Shown one piece after another: positions 39,894 through 40,521 of a DNA stretch of 40,521 bases. Position numbers and translations under genes: made by a program. This DNA comes from Chloroflexota bacterium (lineage in GTDB: Bacteria; Chloroflexota; Dehalococcoidia; Lucifugimonadales; UBA3495): NCBI GenBank assembly GCA_028873965.1, contig JAPPMU010000003.1, positions 116,171-156,691 of the forward strand, read 5' to 3'. Below the pieces are notes generated by a model, which did not search any database, was not told the origin of the DNA, and saw only the letters and a program-made list of their open reading frames with translations. Each line of letters starts with the position of its first letter. Position 1 is the first letter of the stretch.

Positions 39894-40435
39894 GGTGGCT
39901 TTCCGGTTCCTCATTCTATGGGTCGCGGCAGGTTTTGTACACTGGCAACCGGTGCGCGCAACCGTTGTCGGTGTTGCGCGCCTGCCTGCTTTGTGGCTGT
40001 AATCTGCGCGGTGTTGCGCGCCTCACGGGCAATCGCGGGCGGTCGTCTTCGCAGCGGTCGGCGGCGGCGTTCTGCCTTGGGATGTGGGCTTGGCGCTCTC
40101 ACGCGCCCGCGGCGGCTGTTTTCGCGTTCATTGGTAGTTCTTCGGTGGATGGCGTTTGAAGCCGTCTCCGCGGCTCTGTGGGCTGAATTCGGGCGTCCTG
40201 CGTCGGGGGTGAGACCTGCCGGGAGCAGCTGGCGGGGTTCGTCGTTGCTCAGGTTCATGTGCACCGTGGATTGTAGGCAGTGGTTGCGTTGCCTAGCAGT
40301 AGTCTTGCTGCACCTAGCGTCTGTCAGGTAGATGTCCCCCGTTGCGCTTTCGGTTCGCTTTCCGCGTTTTGGTTGTCTGTGGCGGGCGGGCCAGGGATCG
40401 CAGCGGCGCCCGATGGCGGGGCATCCATTCAAAAT
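39894..40435. other. non-coding region with short repeats
   Basis: No supported gene. The motif GGTGTTGCGCGCCT occurs at about 39970 and 40009. The open frames here lack ribosome sites and protein-like composition. Confidence 0.5.
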
Positions 40436-40469
40436 GCCACAGCCCCCTTGCGGAGGCTGTGGCGGTTTT
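40436..40469. terminator. hairpin terminator, possibly bidirectional
   Basis: GCCACAGCC (40436-40444) pairs perfectly with GGCTGTGGC (40455-40463) around ten bases. On plus GGTTTT follows; on minus ATTTTGAAT follows. Confidence 0.7.
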
Positions 40470-40521
40470 CCGTCGGGGATGGACGGGGTGAGATCAGCGA
40501 GTGGTGAGCCGGCCCTCCGCC

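Noticed and set aside
39929..40435. Several open frames near the right end
   Set aside because: All are low-complexity, lack ribosome sites and overlap one another on both strands.
1..40521. tRNA, rRNA, tmRNA or riboswitch genes
   Set aside because: No T-loop-like GGTTCGAATCC segments paired with acceptor stems and no rRNA signature were seen; a covariance search would settle it.

Overview
The window looks like a chromosomal segment of a GC-rich bacterium, most likely Chloroflexota and possibly the SAR202/Dehalococcoidia side. This is inferred, not proven. The signs are: a nusA-ylxR-infB-rbfA-truB cluster with a long acidic and Arg/Gly-rich NusA tail and a short IF-2; a Gram-positive-type LexA box (GAAC-N4-GTT); a CysM resembling the mycobacterial O-phosphoserine-type enzyme; a decaprenyl-phosphate phosphoribosyltransferase-like UbiA protein; frequent TTG/GTG starts; and interspersed palindromic repeats. 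No rRNA or tRNA gene was seen.

Left half (1-17.9 kb), ordinary metabolism and core genes. Positions 1-3107 (minus) hold a ThDP enzyme with a carboxymuconolactone-decarboxylase-like protein and a DUF35-like OB protein, followed by a tandemly duplicated small gene. Positions 3265-3744 hold a DUF433 antitoxin gene with a decayed DUF5615 toxin gene. Positions 3816-6860 (minus) form an overlapping envelope/cofactor operon: UbiA-type transferase, flippase-like membrane protein, LarB and a small membrane protein. Then, on plus, come a PaaI-like thioesterase, an Rrf2 regulator, a MoeB/ThiF adenylyltransferase and CysM (sulfur/cysteine metabolism), then nusA to truB and a NrtS-like protein. LexA (with a clear promoter and operator) and S20 are on minus. 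Several short palindromic or MITE-like elements sit between genes.

At about 17.9-18.3 kb the plus strand changes from C-rich to G/T-rich in genes of both orientations. This is a sharp GC-skew inversion: a replication-related switch, an inversion edge or an assembly join.

Right half (18.3-40.5 kb). Core anchors are a two-component system, ruvB and mutL. Between and after them lies an accessory region. It has many small coiled-coil, membrane and zinc-knuckle proteins, a membrane-anchored GIY-YIG protein, a leaderless type I-E-like CRISPR array without cas genes, and three orphan CRISPR-like repeats. It also holds DNA-methyltransferase remnants, an IS5-family element that interrupts a small zinc-finger gene, a Panacea/RelE-like toxin-antitoxin pair and a DUF2513 protein.

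The most unusual structure spans 26.6-33.1 kb. A minus-strand module is present twice: methyltransferase 5' remnant with a conserved upstream region, a small ORF, a CLYCGRTHP zinc-finger gene, then an ATGA-coupled ORF beginning MT.C...VH. In copy 1 the last ORF continues into a large, possibly tubulin/FtsZ-like protein and a zinc-ribbon/TerB-like partner whose 3' end is formed by the first CRISPR repeat. In copy 2 the equivalent ORF runs into a solitary CRISPR-like repeat after about a dozen codons.
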